NCBI GenBank assembly: GCA_010094045.1
Contig: ML986735.1
Span: 50,667 to 114,666 of the forward strand
DNA length: 64,000 nt
Source of the DNA: Lojkania enalia
Taxonomy: Eukaryota > Ascomycota > Dothideomycetes > Pleosporales
Direction: 5' to 3'
Below are positions 11,853-22,092 of this stretch, piece after piece. Both the position numbers and the translations under genes were made by a program. Within the stretch, counting starts at the first letter, position 1. Each line of letters opens with the position of its first letter. The notes below the pieces were generated by a model. The model saw only the letters and a list, made by a program, of their open reading frames with translations, did no database searches and was not told the DNA's origin.

Positions 11853-12621
11853 GTCGTTTGAGTCGAGATATCGAGCGCTTATGTGTTGCCGCTGGGTTTT
11901 GTCGCGGAGTTATCTAGCGCAAAAGTGACAAAACCCAACGACAGCGCCAAGCCACTGGGGTGACGCGACGCACGTGCTCCTCTACCTGCACATCGACACA
12001 TCTTTACTTTTGCGCCCATGCGAAGACGCCATCACTCCCGCAGCAGAAGGTAACATCAAGGTTCTTTCATCTTTGATTCCATTTGACGTCGTGTTGATCA
12101 CAGAGAGGCAGCCACGCTGGCTGCAGCCAAGTGCCCACCTAGGTCACACTTGCACGTTTGGCTGCATCATGGAGAATTGCTTATATTGGCGTTTACTGTG
12201 TACGACGATATAGCATACGGGGTAGTGAACACCTCGCGTCTGCTCGTTCTGGGAATTTCTAGCCCGTAGCATTTCGACTCGACTTACTTCGTGTCTAGGA
12301 CTTTGGTTGCAACGAGTCAACTTGCTCGGATCCTCGCCCCTATCCACGCAGAGACTGACTACAGAGATAGTTGCAGCACAGCAGCGGATCAATCGAAAAG
12401 CAAGATTCGTGAAGCATTAGGCCGTGCTTCTGCCAGCCCGACACGTCGCATGCTATGTGTATGAAACTAGACCGTTCTCTTGGAATATTCCTTACGCTCC
12501 ACGTGTGAAATCGCCGGGAACTGTTCACAGTCTCCTCATCACAGCAGGATTACATGGTATGAGTACCGGGCTATGCTGCCGTGATGACAGAGGCGTAGCG
12601 TTGCGCTATCAACTCTCTGGA
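11853..12621. other. Intergenic region, nothing recognised
   Basis: Short open frames on both strands (11974-12213 plus, 12144-12528 minus) overlap each other and show no family motif. Part of it could be the lost catalytic half of the transposase to the right, but no DDE motif is visible. Confidence 0.4.
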
Positions 12622-13314
12622 TCATGCGGATGCTAAAAGTATATGCCCCCGACGAATTAACACGCAGTCTTCAGCCAAGTCAAGAGTCTGGATTCCATGA
12701 GGACGTAACTCAAGCTGAATTACGCACCACTGTACACGCTCCTGTCGTATACGTGGGGGATGGTCCACCTTAACAGCAGCAGTATGTGTCTTAATCCCTG
12801 ACACTTCTGTCATACGCTTTTGAATCGTCTGTCTTGCCCAGTGATCTTTCCCTTCAGGCGAAACAACCCCAGCTCGTTCAGCCAGGTCACCCCATGGGTC
12901 TCCTTTCTCTTCGAATGGGCATTGATCGATGTACGAAGCGATTGCATTCGTCAGCTCACGAAGAGCACCTCGAGAATCTGGCTCATCTGAATTCTGCAAT
13001 CGACGTGCTCGATTTGACTTGACGAGTCTTGAGCAGGCTGATTTGTCAATTCCAAAAATCTCCTCTATATCCTGATACGAACAAGCTGTATCTGTCTTTT
13101 GCGCAAACCACAGCACAGCGAGCACGGCAGAACGCTGCGGGGTCTCCAGCTGCTCGTGATCTTCTTTCCCATTAGGAGCAACAACTGGTGGAGGCGTCTT
13201 GAGATGATTCTCTTTTACGTTTCTGAGGCATGTTGCAACGACAAATAGGTGGTTTTGGGGAAGGAAAGTTACTCTGCTGGCACCCCTGAGTTTTGGTGTG
13301 GACGCTCGGGCCAT
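12622..13314 (-). pseudogene. Tc1/mariner-type transposase, N-terminal part only
   Basis: An open frame of about 230 codons from the ATG at 13314 (MARASTPKLRG; upstream codons in frame lack another ATG). A helix-turn-helix segment lies around SAVLAVLWFAQ...CSYQDIEEIFGIDKSACSRLV, with a second DNA-binding-like part at ARQTIQKRMTEVSGIKTHTA. The stretch RQERVQWCVIQLELRPH is where fungal Tc1-like transposases approach their first catalytic Asp. After that the frame runs into unrelated residues and stops, so the DDE catalytic domain is missing. It is not RIP-degraded, which suggests a truncated old fragment in the gene island. I saw no terminal repeats. Naming the superfamily is inference from domain order. 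Confidence 0.55.
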
Positions 13315-13535
13315 GCGCTTATTTCTCGAGAATTGCGCACCACGAGAGGCGGAGTCAGCCAAAGCACTATCACAATCACTACCTCATGCCGTGGTGCGAT
13401 TGACGCGACCGAACCTTCAGAAGCGGGCACTCGCTCCAATAACACCTGAGGTCGCCCTCTCACATTTTTGAATGCAAGAGCTGTGATTGAACGTTTGGGA
13501 GCGATCAGACGCTCCGGCAGCATCTATTGACACTT

Positions 13536-14411
13536 ATGAGCTTCTCTTGTGTATTCTGCGATCGGGCATTCGAGAGCAAGATGGCTCTCGACCAGCATAA
13601 GAGAGACTCGCCCATACATAAACACGATTGTAAAACCTGCGACTGCTCTTTCGCCAACGGCACGGCTCTTGCACAGCACTTGCAGAACTCGTCCGTGCAT
13701 GCTTCATCTTTCGCCGGTGAAGAGGTGTAGCACCACAATGTCCGGCCTTTAATTAAATTAGTCCCATATAATGGCATCCCAGCATCAGAAATTCGGCCAG
13801 TCTATCAAGTAGATCTTAAGCTTCGTCATTCCAACCCGGAGCCTCGTCGTATCATCGAACTCACCAGGACGACTCTCGAGACGCGTATTGTGTCGGCAAT
13901 CATCGACGGAGCGCTGCGACTGCTGCCTCCCGATCAAGACCCGGCTCGAGAAGCCATACGTATGCAGAAAATACGGGATAGAACAGAGCGAGCTTCGCAG
14001 GCGGAAAAATTATTTGTGAATAGAGTCAGGGCATATCAACGCAACATGATGGACGAGATGCAACAAAAGTAGAATATGCGGCATTCTGCAGGCAATGAGG
14101 TGGTGCAAAAGACTAAAATTACGCCGGACATCCTCTTCAGCTCGCCAACCATCGTTCATGGTGTACTGTGCCATTGGATAGAGTACAAGGACACCTTCGG
14201 CTTCAAACAGAACCCATTCGTGCACAAGCAGCATCTGAAGCAGTTTCGGAAGTATGCGACGACTTTGGGCAGCGGGATGGTCGTATACAGCGTGGGATTC
14301 GAAAGCGAGCTATTACGCGTTGAAGGAGTCACCTGCTTCAGAGAAGCCGAGGTCATGGGCTGGCTCGACAGCAAGATATCTCAACGACAATATCTAGCGA
14401 GGGTAGATTAG
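13536..14411 (+). pseudogene. C2H2 zinc-finger plus TPD/CDIN1-type nuclease domain protein with two nonsense codons
   Basis: A single frame of 292 codons from ATG 13536 (MSFSCVFC) to the stop at 14411 is interrupted only by TAG at 13728-13730 and TAG at 14070-14072. Both could come from CAG by C to T. Residues 4-60 hold two C2H2 fingers (CVFC...H...H and CKTCDCSF...H...H). The C-terminal part contains TPDILFSS, HWIEYKDTFG and GSGMVVYSVGFESEL, the pattern of the TPD family related to animal CDIN1, a predicted PD-(D/E)XK nuclease. The Glu/Lys of WIEYKD fits the E-x-K of that fold. It may instead be read as separate exons, but no good splice pair removes either stop. The Ser/Arg-rich frames overlapping on the minus strand are shadows. 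Confidence 0.68.
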
Positions 14412-15359
14412 ATCGATTCGATGGATCATCTTGTGCCTCGTCGCGGCTGTATCGACTGTGCCGTCGAGGTGGTTGTCGTAGGCGAGCGGCTGTTGACACA
14501 TCCTGCGGAAACAATGAAAGCTCTTATCGCTATTTCCTTGTGGGTGCTCGTCTTCCTAGATCAGTTGTGATGACGAATTAGAGAACGCCACGTCAGTAGC
14601 AAGGAAAGAAGGTTCTGGAAAGTCATGTGACTGTCATTGTCCGTCAGAAGTCCAGCGTCAGGTAGTTACCCTTCTGCCTCATCAAAACATGTCTAACAAC
14701 ATTGCGAACAATGATGTGTGCTTGGGTGTCGCCATTGATCACCGTTTACAAAAGCTCTTTACCAAAGGGGCATCACAGCCTCATCCTTCGCGTAGTAATC
14801 ATGTAGATCATTCGACAACTCGGAAGAGACATTCGCCGACCCAACGAGGCAATCACTAAAGACGACTGCTGTGAATGATCATGTTATTCCTCCCACGTCA
14901 CCGTTGTTAGCAATTCAGTTTTTATTTTCAATGAGGCTGTGAACTCTCAAAATGCCTATTTACTATGGTTAAGTTGGAAGGATGGACTTCAAGCCTTCTT
15001 CGGACAGGCATTTCAGCAGCAGGTCCCAGAACTGGTCCCTCAACAGCACCACACTCATCGATGTATAATTGCCGTCTCGCTCGATATCAGTGAGTGACGT
15101 TTCGATCATTAACAACAAGGAACCTCAAAGGAAATTACTGCTTTCTGACTTATCCGCAGATTTGCTCCATGACCTATTGCAGCGAGCCGAGCAGATTCTA
15201 GATGATTTAGAGCTCGCTCTGGATATTTTGGCATTCTCAAACTGCCATTACACTGTCTCTAAAGATTTCAGCACCTCGCAGCTTCACAGTCAGACCTCAA
15301 TTAACGCCCGGCGGCTGAGCCGAAAGGGCCATTATTACTGATCTACTAATACATTTCCA
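14412..15359. other. Intergenic region with one weak open frame
   Basis: Only 15069-15341 on the plus strand is open for about 90 codons (leucine-rich, LLHDLLQRAEQILDDLELALDIL). It begins at a TTG codon, has no recognised domain, and may be a remnant of a helical N-terminal domain. The rest shows nothing I can support. Confidence 0.35.
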
Positions 15360-15838
15360 ACAGTTGATCCTGGCCTCCTGGAGCGATTGACAAAGCTTCT
15401 GCGTATCCTCATTACTCTGATCCTTTACTGCAGAGCGTATAAGCCTACTATTTTCCTCTAATTAGACTTCCTGAGTGATGATAAGGCACTTTCTCTTGAT
15501 TCTTAAGCTTTGGTGAATCTATCGAGGATAGGATTAGGATTAGGAGGTGATATACCCGTTGCTTTAAAAGAGCTAAGGTTTGTTAATTCCTTAAAGGAGG
15601 CTTCCTACGCCTTCCAGAACAGTGGGAAGAAGTCGCCCTTGTTGATAGAAACTAGGCCTTGGCTTGTGTGAAGGTGAAGGTATTTCGATAGTTCTGCTGA
15701 GTAGGTAGTTGATAAAGGCTTGAATATTGTAATATCGAGTGGCTGAAGTGTATGAGTTGAATGAGGGGAGTCGATGTAATTGTCTAGTCTTCTCTTTTGT
15801 ACAGCGATCGAACACCTGCTTAAGCTAGGTAAGTCCAA
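15360..15838 (-). mobile_element. Pogo/Fot1-like transposase C-terminal fragment (different family)
   Basis: Minus-strand remains of a DDE_1 transposase. The piece HSTHTLQPLDITIFKPLS and GLVSINKGDFFPLFWKA is the conserved post-catalytic stretch of Fot1/pogo transposases. ATGISPPNPNPILDRFTKA and LEENSRLIRSAVKDQ follow with two stops in between. It is less AT-rich than the elements beyond 24.4 kb and resembles none of them closely. No inverted repeat was found at either end. It ends about 10 bp from the stop of the phosphotransferase gene. Confidence 0.75.
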
Positions 15839-15849
15839 TATTGTTGTTC

Positions 15850-17771
15850 TTACGAATACTCCTCTTCATCAAAGTCACCGAAAATCCAATGCTCGGATAG
15901 CCTCGCTCGTTCCTCCCCAGACTCAGCTGCCTCAAGCGCATCAGCCTTCAGCTTGATTTCACGTTGTTTTATCTCTTCATACTGCTCTAAGGGTACCCAT
16001 CCCTCAGGCCCGATGCCAATAACGTCTCTACAAGCCTGGAGCTGCTCGTCTGCCTCAACCTGCGCAGCATTCAGGCGCACACATTCACTCACCTCGTCTT
16101 CTGGGAACGAAATTGGGCAAGGAGGCCTCGCATCACCGCTTGCGCTCGATTTTGGAGCGGCAATATTAGACCAGTTCTTCATCAGGTGAATAAGGTCGAC
16201 TTTAAGAGTCACGTTATCGCCTTCCCAGGGATAACTCGCGTGATCAAAGAGTTTGCGCCGCAACATGCTGAAGTCGTAGGCTAGGGCGTCGTAGTGCGTC
16301 GAGTTCAGTTTTGCAGTCATTGCAACATAGAAGTAGTGAAGTTGACGCCGACGTAGGAGCACGACCTGCTCGAACTGTTCGCTCTCGCTCAGTTCGTCGA
16401 AGTTGTGTGGCAATTCAGGGGTTATGAGCGATTCTGAGACGCTGTCGCCATAATTCTGGAGGCTGTTTGGAATACCGCATTGCAGAAAGAGCGGGAGTAT
16501 TGCGCAGTGTTGCCAGTCGATCAGGCCGGTAATTTTAAGTTCATCGGAGACAAACACATTATTAGGTTGGAGATCGGGGTGTCTTAGCGTCGGGCGGGTA
16601 AGAGTTTCGTTATTATCTGGGATGAGATAAGGCGCAATTCGCAGGTATTTGTCCAGACTGTCTAGATGATCTGAGGGCGATTGCTTTTGATAATTGTATA
16701 TCTCTCGCCGCAGACGTTGGAAGGGGTGAATCGGTTTGCCAAACTTCGTCAAATATGCAATCTCCTTCTTGGCCCCGGCTGTAAGTGCCGCTGCTGGATC
16801 TGTGTCTTTTGGATATTTAGTTGAGGTTGTTGTTGGAGAATGGGGTAATTCATAGCCGATGGTTAATAGGAAAGCGAATCTGGCTATGTGAACAGAAGGG
16901 CTGATACGTACATGGTCCACGATCAATCTGGAGATTGAGTCTTTTTCCATACCACAAGCCGAGTCTTGTATCAGGACCAATGCAGAAGTGGCTATCGCGT
17001 GCAGAATTGGCGATAGGAATGTCAACCTTACTGGACCCAGTTTGCAAATCCTTGGTAAAATACAGACTGCCGCTTGCTGGAAACGGAAGAGCAAATAGTC
17101 GAGACTCCAGCTCCACAAGTTCGGTGATGACGGTAATTCTAGCCTTTTCAGATAGGTCAAACCATATGTCACCCAAGTTCGTTCCACGGATAAGCTCCAT
17201 GAAGAGGTATTCGGTGCCAGCAGCGTTCTCTGATGTAGCCGAGTAACTGTAGATCTGAGGGACGGGTACGCCGTGTGAACGAAGAAAATCCATCGTCGCA
17301 ACTTCGCTAGCTACGACTAGGTGCCTCGGCTCGGTAATTGGATAAGGGATGCGCCCAACGAACTGAAAACCGTCACGCATGGTAATTAGAAAAGTTCGAT
17401 TAAACCCCCCTTCAGCTAATTTTTCAAAAGAAGCCACATCTTCTACGTTCTGATTGACAGCTGCGGCCGCGAAGCGCTTGAACTCCGATACATTGAAAAC
17501 ACGTCTTCGTTCAGAGTGCTTCAAGGCGTCATTCCAACTCCAGTCCATAGTCAGTAATGAGCGTCGGCTTTAGAAGAAGGGGTTTGACAAACATCCATCG
17601 CCCCGACGTGTACTCAAATAGCTCAGAATGTTCCTTCATTGAGTAGTAAGCCAGAAAACGAATTGATTCTGCGAAGAGACTCCTAGCTCTTAAGGATTGT
17701 ATCGTTCGTGGAAAAGGACGAGAGAAGGAATCAATAACTAGACGACTACTTAAGTTTCGATAAAATGCCAT
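15850..17771 (-). CDS. APH-family phosphotransferase, AIM9-like, probably mitochondrial (three exons)
   Basis: Exons 17771-17593, 17537-16912 and 16799-15850 join in frame to 584 codons. Intron 1 (17538-17592, 55 nt) has donor GTTTGT, branch CTGAC and a slightly unusual acceptor GGAG. Intron 2 (16800-16911, 112 nt) has GTACGT and CACAG. Both junctions restore family motifs: GRWIWNDAL and DRGPYPAAAL. The first 40 residues are Arg/Ser-rich without acids, like a mitochondrial presequence. The ATP-lobe part is FEKLAEGGFNRTFLI. The catalytic loop RHPDLQPNNVFV (H-x-D-x4-N) and the metal-binding Asp in GLIDWQH are intact, so activity is possible. Fungal relatives are annotated as aminoglycoside-phosphotransferase or AIM9 proteins; the true substrate is unknown. 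It is the best-preserved long gene here and shows no nonsense change. Confidence 0.88.
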
Positions 17772-18226
17772 AACACGATCGCGCAGTGGAGCGCAAAGAG
17801 AAGGGGTTCAGTCGCTGGAGCGGATTGCGGAGCGTACCGCCCGACACGCTTGGTCCACTCTTGGCATGCGCTAGCGCCGAAACCGCTCCCCGAAGTAGCG
17901 TCGACGCCTAACGCATCACGCCCATATCTCATGTCTTCTTCCAACCAATCCCACGTCATGTGCTCTTAGTAGGACATGAAGGATGAGCTGTGCCACTGTT
18001 AGGATGTGTACGGACAGTGCTACCCATGTCGTACTCCAGCGCGTGTCGGCCATACAGAACGTCCAAACCATATAATTCCGAGAAATCTGTGCCGCATTTG
18101 ACGCTAGGCAACAGGGAATGCACCATTCGACGAGACAGTCCCTAATTGACATGTCTTAGACAGCAGCGCGTCCCAATGTTGCTGGTTCACCTAAAGTACT
18201 CATCCTCTTGGCTATTCCTCCGTGGC
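17772..18226. other. Intergenic region between divergent genes
   Basis: This spacer separates the minus-strand phosphotransferase from the plus-strand small gene and should carry both promoters. The open frames on the minus strand (17750-18152) are unsupported. Confidence 0.5.
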
Positions 18227-18234
18227 TATATAAG
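18227..18234 (+). promoter_or_regulatory. TATA box of the small gene
   Basis: TATATAAG stands about 190 bp before the ATG at 18416, followed by a pyrimidine-rich stretch suitable for transcription initiation. It is the clearest core promoter element in the gene island. Confidence 0.55.
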
Positions 18235-18345
18235 CCGCTCATATCCGTCCTATACATTACAATTTCAGACCCATTTATTCCCCGTGATCACGAAATCACG
18301 CTCCCTCATTCGCCTTTGTTAGCTTCTGCAGCTCCTGCTTTGACA

Positions 18346-18400
18346 GTAAGAACATGCTCTGCATCGAGAAAGTGGGATATGGCTAACCTCCCAGCTCCAG
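18346..18400 (+). other. Probable 5'-UTR intron
   Basis: A donor GTAAGA at 18346, a perfect branch site CTAAC at 18383-18387 and acceptors CAG ending at 18394 or 18400 form a 49- or 55-nt intron. It contains an upstream ATG (18379) that would open a different 46-codon frame across the real start. Splicing would remove that competing start. RNA evidence is needed to choose the acceptor. Confidence 0.5.
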
Positions 18401-18415
18401 CCCTTGAGCATCATA

Positions 18416-18763
18416 ATGAAGAAGTCGATCAGTTCCGCTGTCAACAAGGCTGTCGATGGCAATACTTGGAAGAAGTTTACCGATGTGACTGTTGGAAGAG
18501 GCAAAACAGTCTATCCTAAAAGCTCAGCAGATCAAGAACGGGTTGGCGTGCGTTGGGACTATGATGGGGAAGTTTCCCGAGCAGATGGTGTATACAACAA
18601 GTTTCAGATGCAGCCTAATGCTGGGAAGGTTCCCTCTTCCATTAGGCAATGGAGGGATGAAAATGGAGGTACTCACTCCGTGATGGCCAGCGCTTTTGTG
18701 AAGAAGGGTGGCTCGAAGGATGATGTCAAAAAGGGACTGGAGGAGGCGGCAAAGTCAGTCTAA
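18416..18763 (+). CDS. Small conserved-looking protein of unknown function (115 aa)
   Basis: An uninterrupted frame from MKKSISSAVNKAVDG to a TAA stop at 18761-18763. The protein is basic, rich in Lys and Gly, with no signal peptide or membrane segment. Segments such as VGVRWDYDGEVSRADGVY and NGGTHSVMASAFVKK look like a compact folded domain, and the C-terminus (DDVKKGLEEAAKSV) is helical. I do not recognise the family. Support that it is a real gene: a TATA box 190 bp upstream, a 5'-UTR intron that removes a competing ATG, an AATAAA signal 86 bp after the stop, and no RIP-type nonsense despite decayed neighbours. Confidence 0.62.
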   Translation: MKKSISSAVNKAVDGNTWKKFTDVTVGRGKTVYPKSSADQERVGVRWDYDGEVSRADGVYNKFQMQPNAGKVPSSIRQWRDENGGTHSVMASAFVKKGGSKDDVKKGLEEAAKSV

Positions 18764-18848
18764 TGCTCATGCGTGGGAAACACTCTCCCATAAGATAGCC
18801 AGCGGTACCTCCTTTCCAATAGGGGCCATGTAGTGTTCAAGGACGACG

Positions 18849-18854
18849 AATAAA
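18849..18854 (+). terminator. Poly(A) signal AATAAA
   Basis: A perfect AATAAA hexamer lies 86 bp downstream of the stop codon of the small gene, a usual distance for fungal cleavage signals. Only position and sequence support it. Confidence 0.45.
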
Positions 18855-20034
18855 CAACTGTCGTTCTCTTGCCATACTATACCATCATATCCCTGAATAT
18901 CCACTGGGTGACAAGAGCAAGTCTGTCTTTGATATTCATACTCGACTGGGAAAGCGAATGTTCACTGAGAAAGCTCGCAGGCGGCCGCCTTTGCTTCTCG
19001 CTGTCCCAGATCTGGGCCTTTGCCTATTTTGAGAATGTGCTTACTTATTTGTGAGGGAATAGGGCATGAAATGGTTGATTGTCTATTTTGTTGTATCTGT
19101 GTTCTCCTTGTCTACTCCCACAGGCAGCTCTCTCTAGTATCTACAGGTGGTGACTGCCACACAAGCCATAATCACATAATATAACCATAGCTCCTTCACT
19201 ATTAACCGTCACATTATCCCTGCAGGCAACCACCAATGAGACTACAGCATTTCGGTTATGCTCTGTGACCCACATTTGGCCTCTTTTTGGGCTCGAGCCG
19301 GAGCATCTCTTGCTTCTTGAATTTATCCTCCAAGTAACTGACCGCTTTTCTCATTAAGATCACAGCGCCCAAACGCAAGATTCTCAAATCTCACTCGTGC
19401 TGTAGAAGGCTTTTCTCGATGATTTCGACAAAATCTTGCTCCATTTTTCAACGACTATGGTGAATTATGCAGAACTTTGCCTACGGGGCGCGGGATTGCT
19501 GCTGTTTTTCAGGTGCAGGTGTCCCAATTTCGGGCTCCCCGCGATGGTCCGTTTCTGGGCCACCACCCGCTCCCATTATGAAGCCCATGCTTCTACATAT
19601 GGACCTCTGATCTGCGTTACTCGGCCAATTCTTCTTTAATTCATACTTAACATGGCTGAAAGGCAAAAGCGCGACACAATATTTCCTGGAAGAGACACCT
19701 TAATCCTCATGAGCTTTCCCAAATTGATCCAGGAAGACGCCGAGTTATGCATGTTGATATCGTTCTGAGCTTGATTGAGTTAAGTCGCAGGGAGTAATGC
19801 CAGTCGTCTTGGACGTACCCACAGCCTGCATCTAGATTGCCAGTTAACACTGTTTGTGAGGCACGCGAGAAGGATGCTATAGGGTTGCTCGTAGTAGCAG
19901 CGAAAACGAGGCATTGCTGTGTACATCTCAACCACGCGAAAGCCTATATTGCTTGGCTCCGGGCAAACAGATCATCTAGTTCATACGATTCGCTCACTTC
20001 CTAATATTAGCTTACAAATCTTTGCCGCAGTCTA
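18855..20034. other. Intergenic region, nothing recognised
   Basis: Normal composition, with short unsupported open frames on both strands (18869-19054, 19436-19666, 19707-19931). None shows a motif or splice structure. A splice-acceptor-like TTTGCCGCAG ends at about 20030 next to the following gene. Confidence 0.4.
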
Positions 20035-21749
20035 ATGTCTTTCCCGCAACCTAGGCATTCCATGGCGTCGGATTCTTCTACAGAGCCGCCAGATCATATA
20101 CGACCTGCTATGGGCTCTGTTCAAGCCAAATGCCCTCGTGTATACGACTTACGCCGGTACAGGCCGGCCCCGATGCGTTAAGTACAATTTTGGGGAGCAA
20201 GGGCAGACAAAGTCCAGTTCAAAACACTGGAAGATCGAGTGCCGCTATTTCGATTTCGACGGTACCGATTTCGGCGAAGCATCTACAGAGGTCAAGATTC
20301 ATAAGTTCCGTGGAGTAAGGCAAATCGACAACCTTCCTGCATTCCCTCTTCAATACCACGCAAATGCCAGCGAGGTCGAGATTGATCTGCTCGAGTGCGG
20401 AAAGAAGTTTATTCACTTAATCGGGACCCACCACTGCCACTGCAACAGGCAGGCTTTCATTATACACAAAGGAAAGGAGGTCGGATTTCCCGTTGACAGC
20501 CGGATCATAGTCGATGCTGCCTTCTTTCGGAAGATGAATCCCAGTTACGCCAGACCAAAGGTCGACAAAGACGACGACGCGAGTTAAATTCCACTGTTCG
20601 ACCTTCTCCGTCCCACCCAACCGCCGCCTGAGCGGGCCAGGAGCACTGGCTTGGAACCTGCTGACGTAACGGAAGACGATTTGCTCATCTGCAGCCCCAC
20701 CGTACCTGGTTTCAGCTTCAGTAAAAAGCTATGGGGTAGGATATAGCTTCCCCCCTAGTAGTTTTCGAGCTAATCCGTGGATATAGCGGAATTCCTAGTC
20801 GCTGGCATCAGCGAGATCCAGTAGTCCTCTGCACCTTTCGATTGCCTAACCATCCCGAAGGAGCAGAAGGAGGTTATTATGGCTCTTACAGAAGCCCGTA
20901 CGAATTCAGAAAACGGCTTTGAATTTGATGACGTCATTGCCGGAAAAGGTCGCGGTCTGATCGCGCTCTTGCAGTATGATTCCCAGATCTCTTCTCTACA
21001 TTCGCTTACGTGCACTAGCGGCCTCCCAGGAGTAGGAAAGACATTTACGGCTGAAGCTGTTGCTGAGCATCTTCGGCGACCTCTCTATTCGGTGGGCAAA
21101 CTCCGTCTTTCATTAGGTGTAGTCTGACTTCTTAGATTTCTGCTAGCGAATTTAGCGCCAAGGCAGGATTGCTGGAAGGGCAACTATCAGACATCTTCCG
21201 GATCGCTAGTCATTGGAATACAATTCTTCTCTTGGACGAAGCGGATGTCTATCTCGAGCGGCATTCATCCTATGACTTGATACGCAACGGCCTCGTGACC
21301 GTATTTCTCCACAAGCTGGAATATCTGGATGGAATCATGTTCTTAACGACAAATCGAGTGTCCGAATTCGACGAAGCAATACTCAGCCGCATCCATCTCA
21401 TGCTAAAATACAACGAGTTGAGCAAGAATACAAGGAAGCAGATCTAGAGACATTTCCTCTCGCGGTCGCGCACCTCTCAGGGGGCTCTAGAGATCTGTAA
21501 CGACGAGCTGGATCGGCTGGTTGGAAGTTAGCTCAATGGACGGCAGGTAGGGTGCCTTCACTAAGTGTCTAATAAGTTTACTAAAAGCGAAACTCTCAGA
21601 TTAAGAACGCAGTTTCTACAGCCCACGCATTAGCTACAAAGGAGAAGTATAAGATAGAGTTCACGCACCTTTCTAAAGCCGTAACTATAAGCATGGAATT
21701 TATACGCGAGTTTAATAAGGCGGAGAATATTAATAAAATGTACAGCTAG
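20035..21749 (+). pseudogene. DUF7025-AAA+ ATPase gene with three nonsense codons
   Basis: With four short introns removed (20736-20786, 20974-21018, 21092-21135, 21547-21599) one frame runs from about 20078 to TAG at 21747. Each splice restores family sequence: KLWAEFLVAG, LLHGLPGVGKT, LYSISASEFS and NGRQIKNAVSTAHALATKE. The first part is a DUF7025 region (YFDFDGTDFGEAS, KFRGVRQIDNLPAFPLQYH). Then come Walker A GLPGVGKT, Walker B LLLDEADVYLE, sensor-1 MFLTTNR and SRIHLMLKY. Three stops break it: TAA 20585-20587, TAG 20822-20824 and TAG 21445-21447. All fit CAA or TGG changed by C:G to T:A. The start is unclear: an ATG at 20035 is in another frame. Such proteins are abundant in filamentous fungi with no settled function. 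Confidence 0.82.
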
Positions 21750-22092
21750 TACTTCCCCTAGTAGGTAATCGCTGGTTTAGGGAAGTTAGCTGGTAGCTAG
21801 ATCTGGGTGGAAGAATTGTGTCGCCCCTTACAGTAGCTAGTCAGATCAGACGCTATAGCTAATAATACGTTTCATTATCAAATCTTATAGACCCTCCTAA
21901 TCAGGCTTAGCTCGTAAGAAAAGATGAAAATATGCGCATCCCTCTACGCGGAGCAGCAAATATCCGAAGTTGGTGATAAATAGAATAAGGGGTGCACTTC
22001 TGGGTATTCCCGATTCCGCGTTATAGTCCTCAAGCTATGGCCAATAGTACATCTCGCTATCACTCTAAGTCCTTTAAGCCATCCTATACTAC
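21750..22092. other. Transition zone, AT content rising
   Basis: No gene seen. The sequence gains TA-rich, RIP-like character towards the FunK1 copy, so it may be flanking DNA mutated by spreading of RIP. Confidence 0.4.

Noticed and set aside
14070..14096. A 24-nt intron (GTAGAA...TTCTGCAG) removing the TAG in the C2H2/TPD gene
   Set aside because: Too short for any known fungal spliceosomal intron and without a branch site; a nonsense mutation is simpler.
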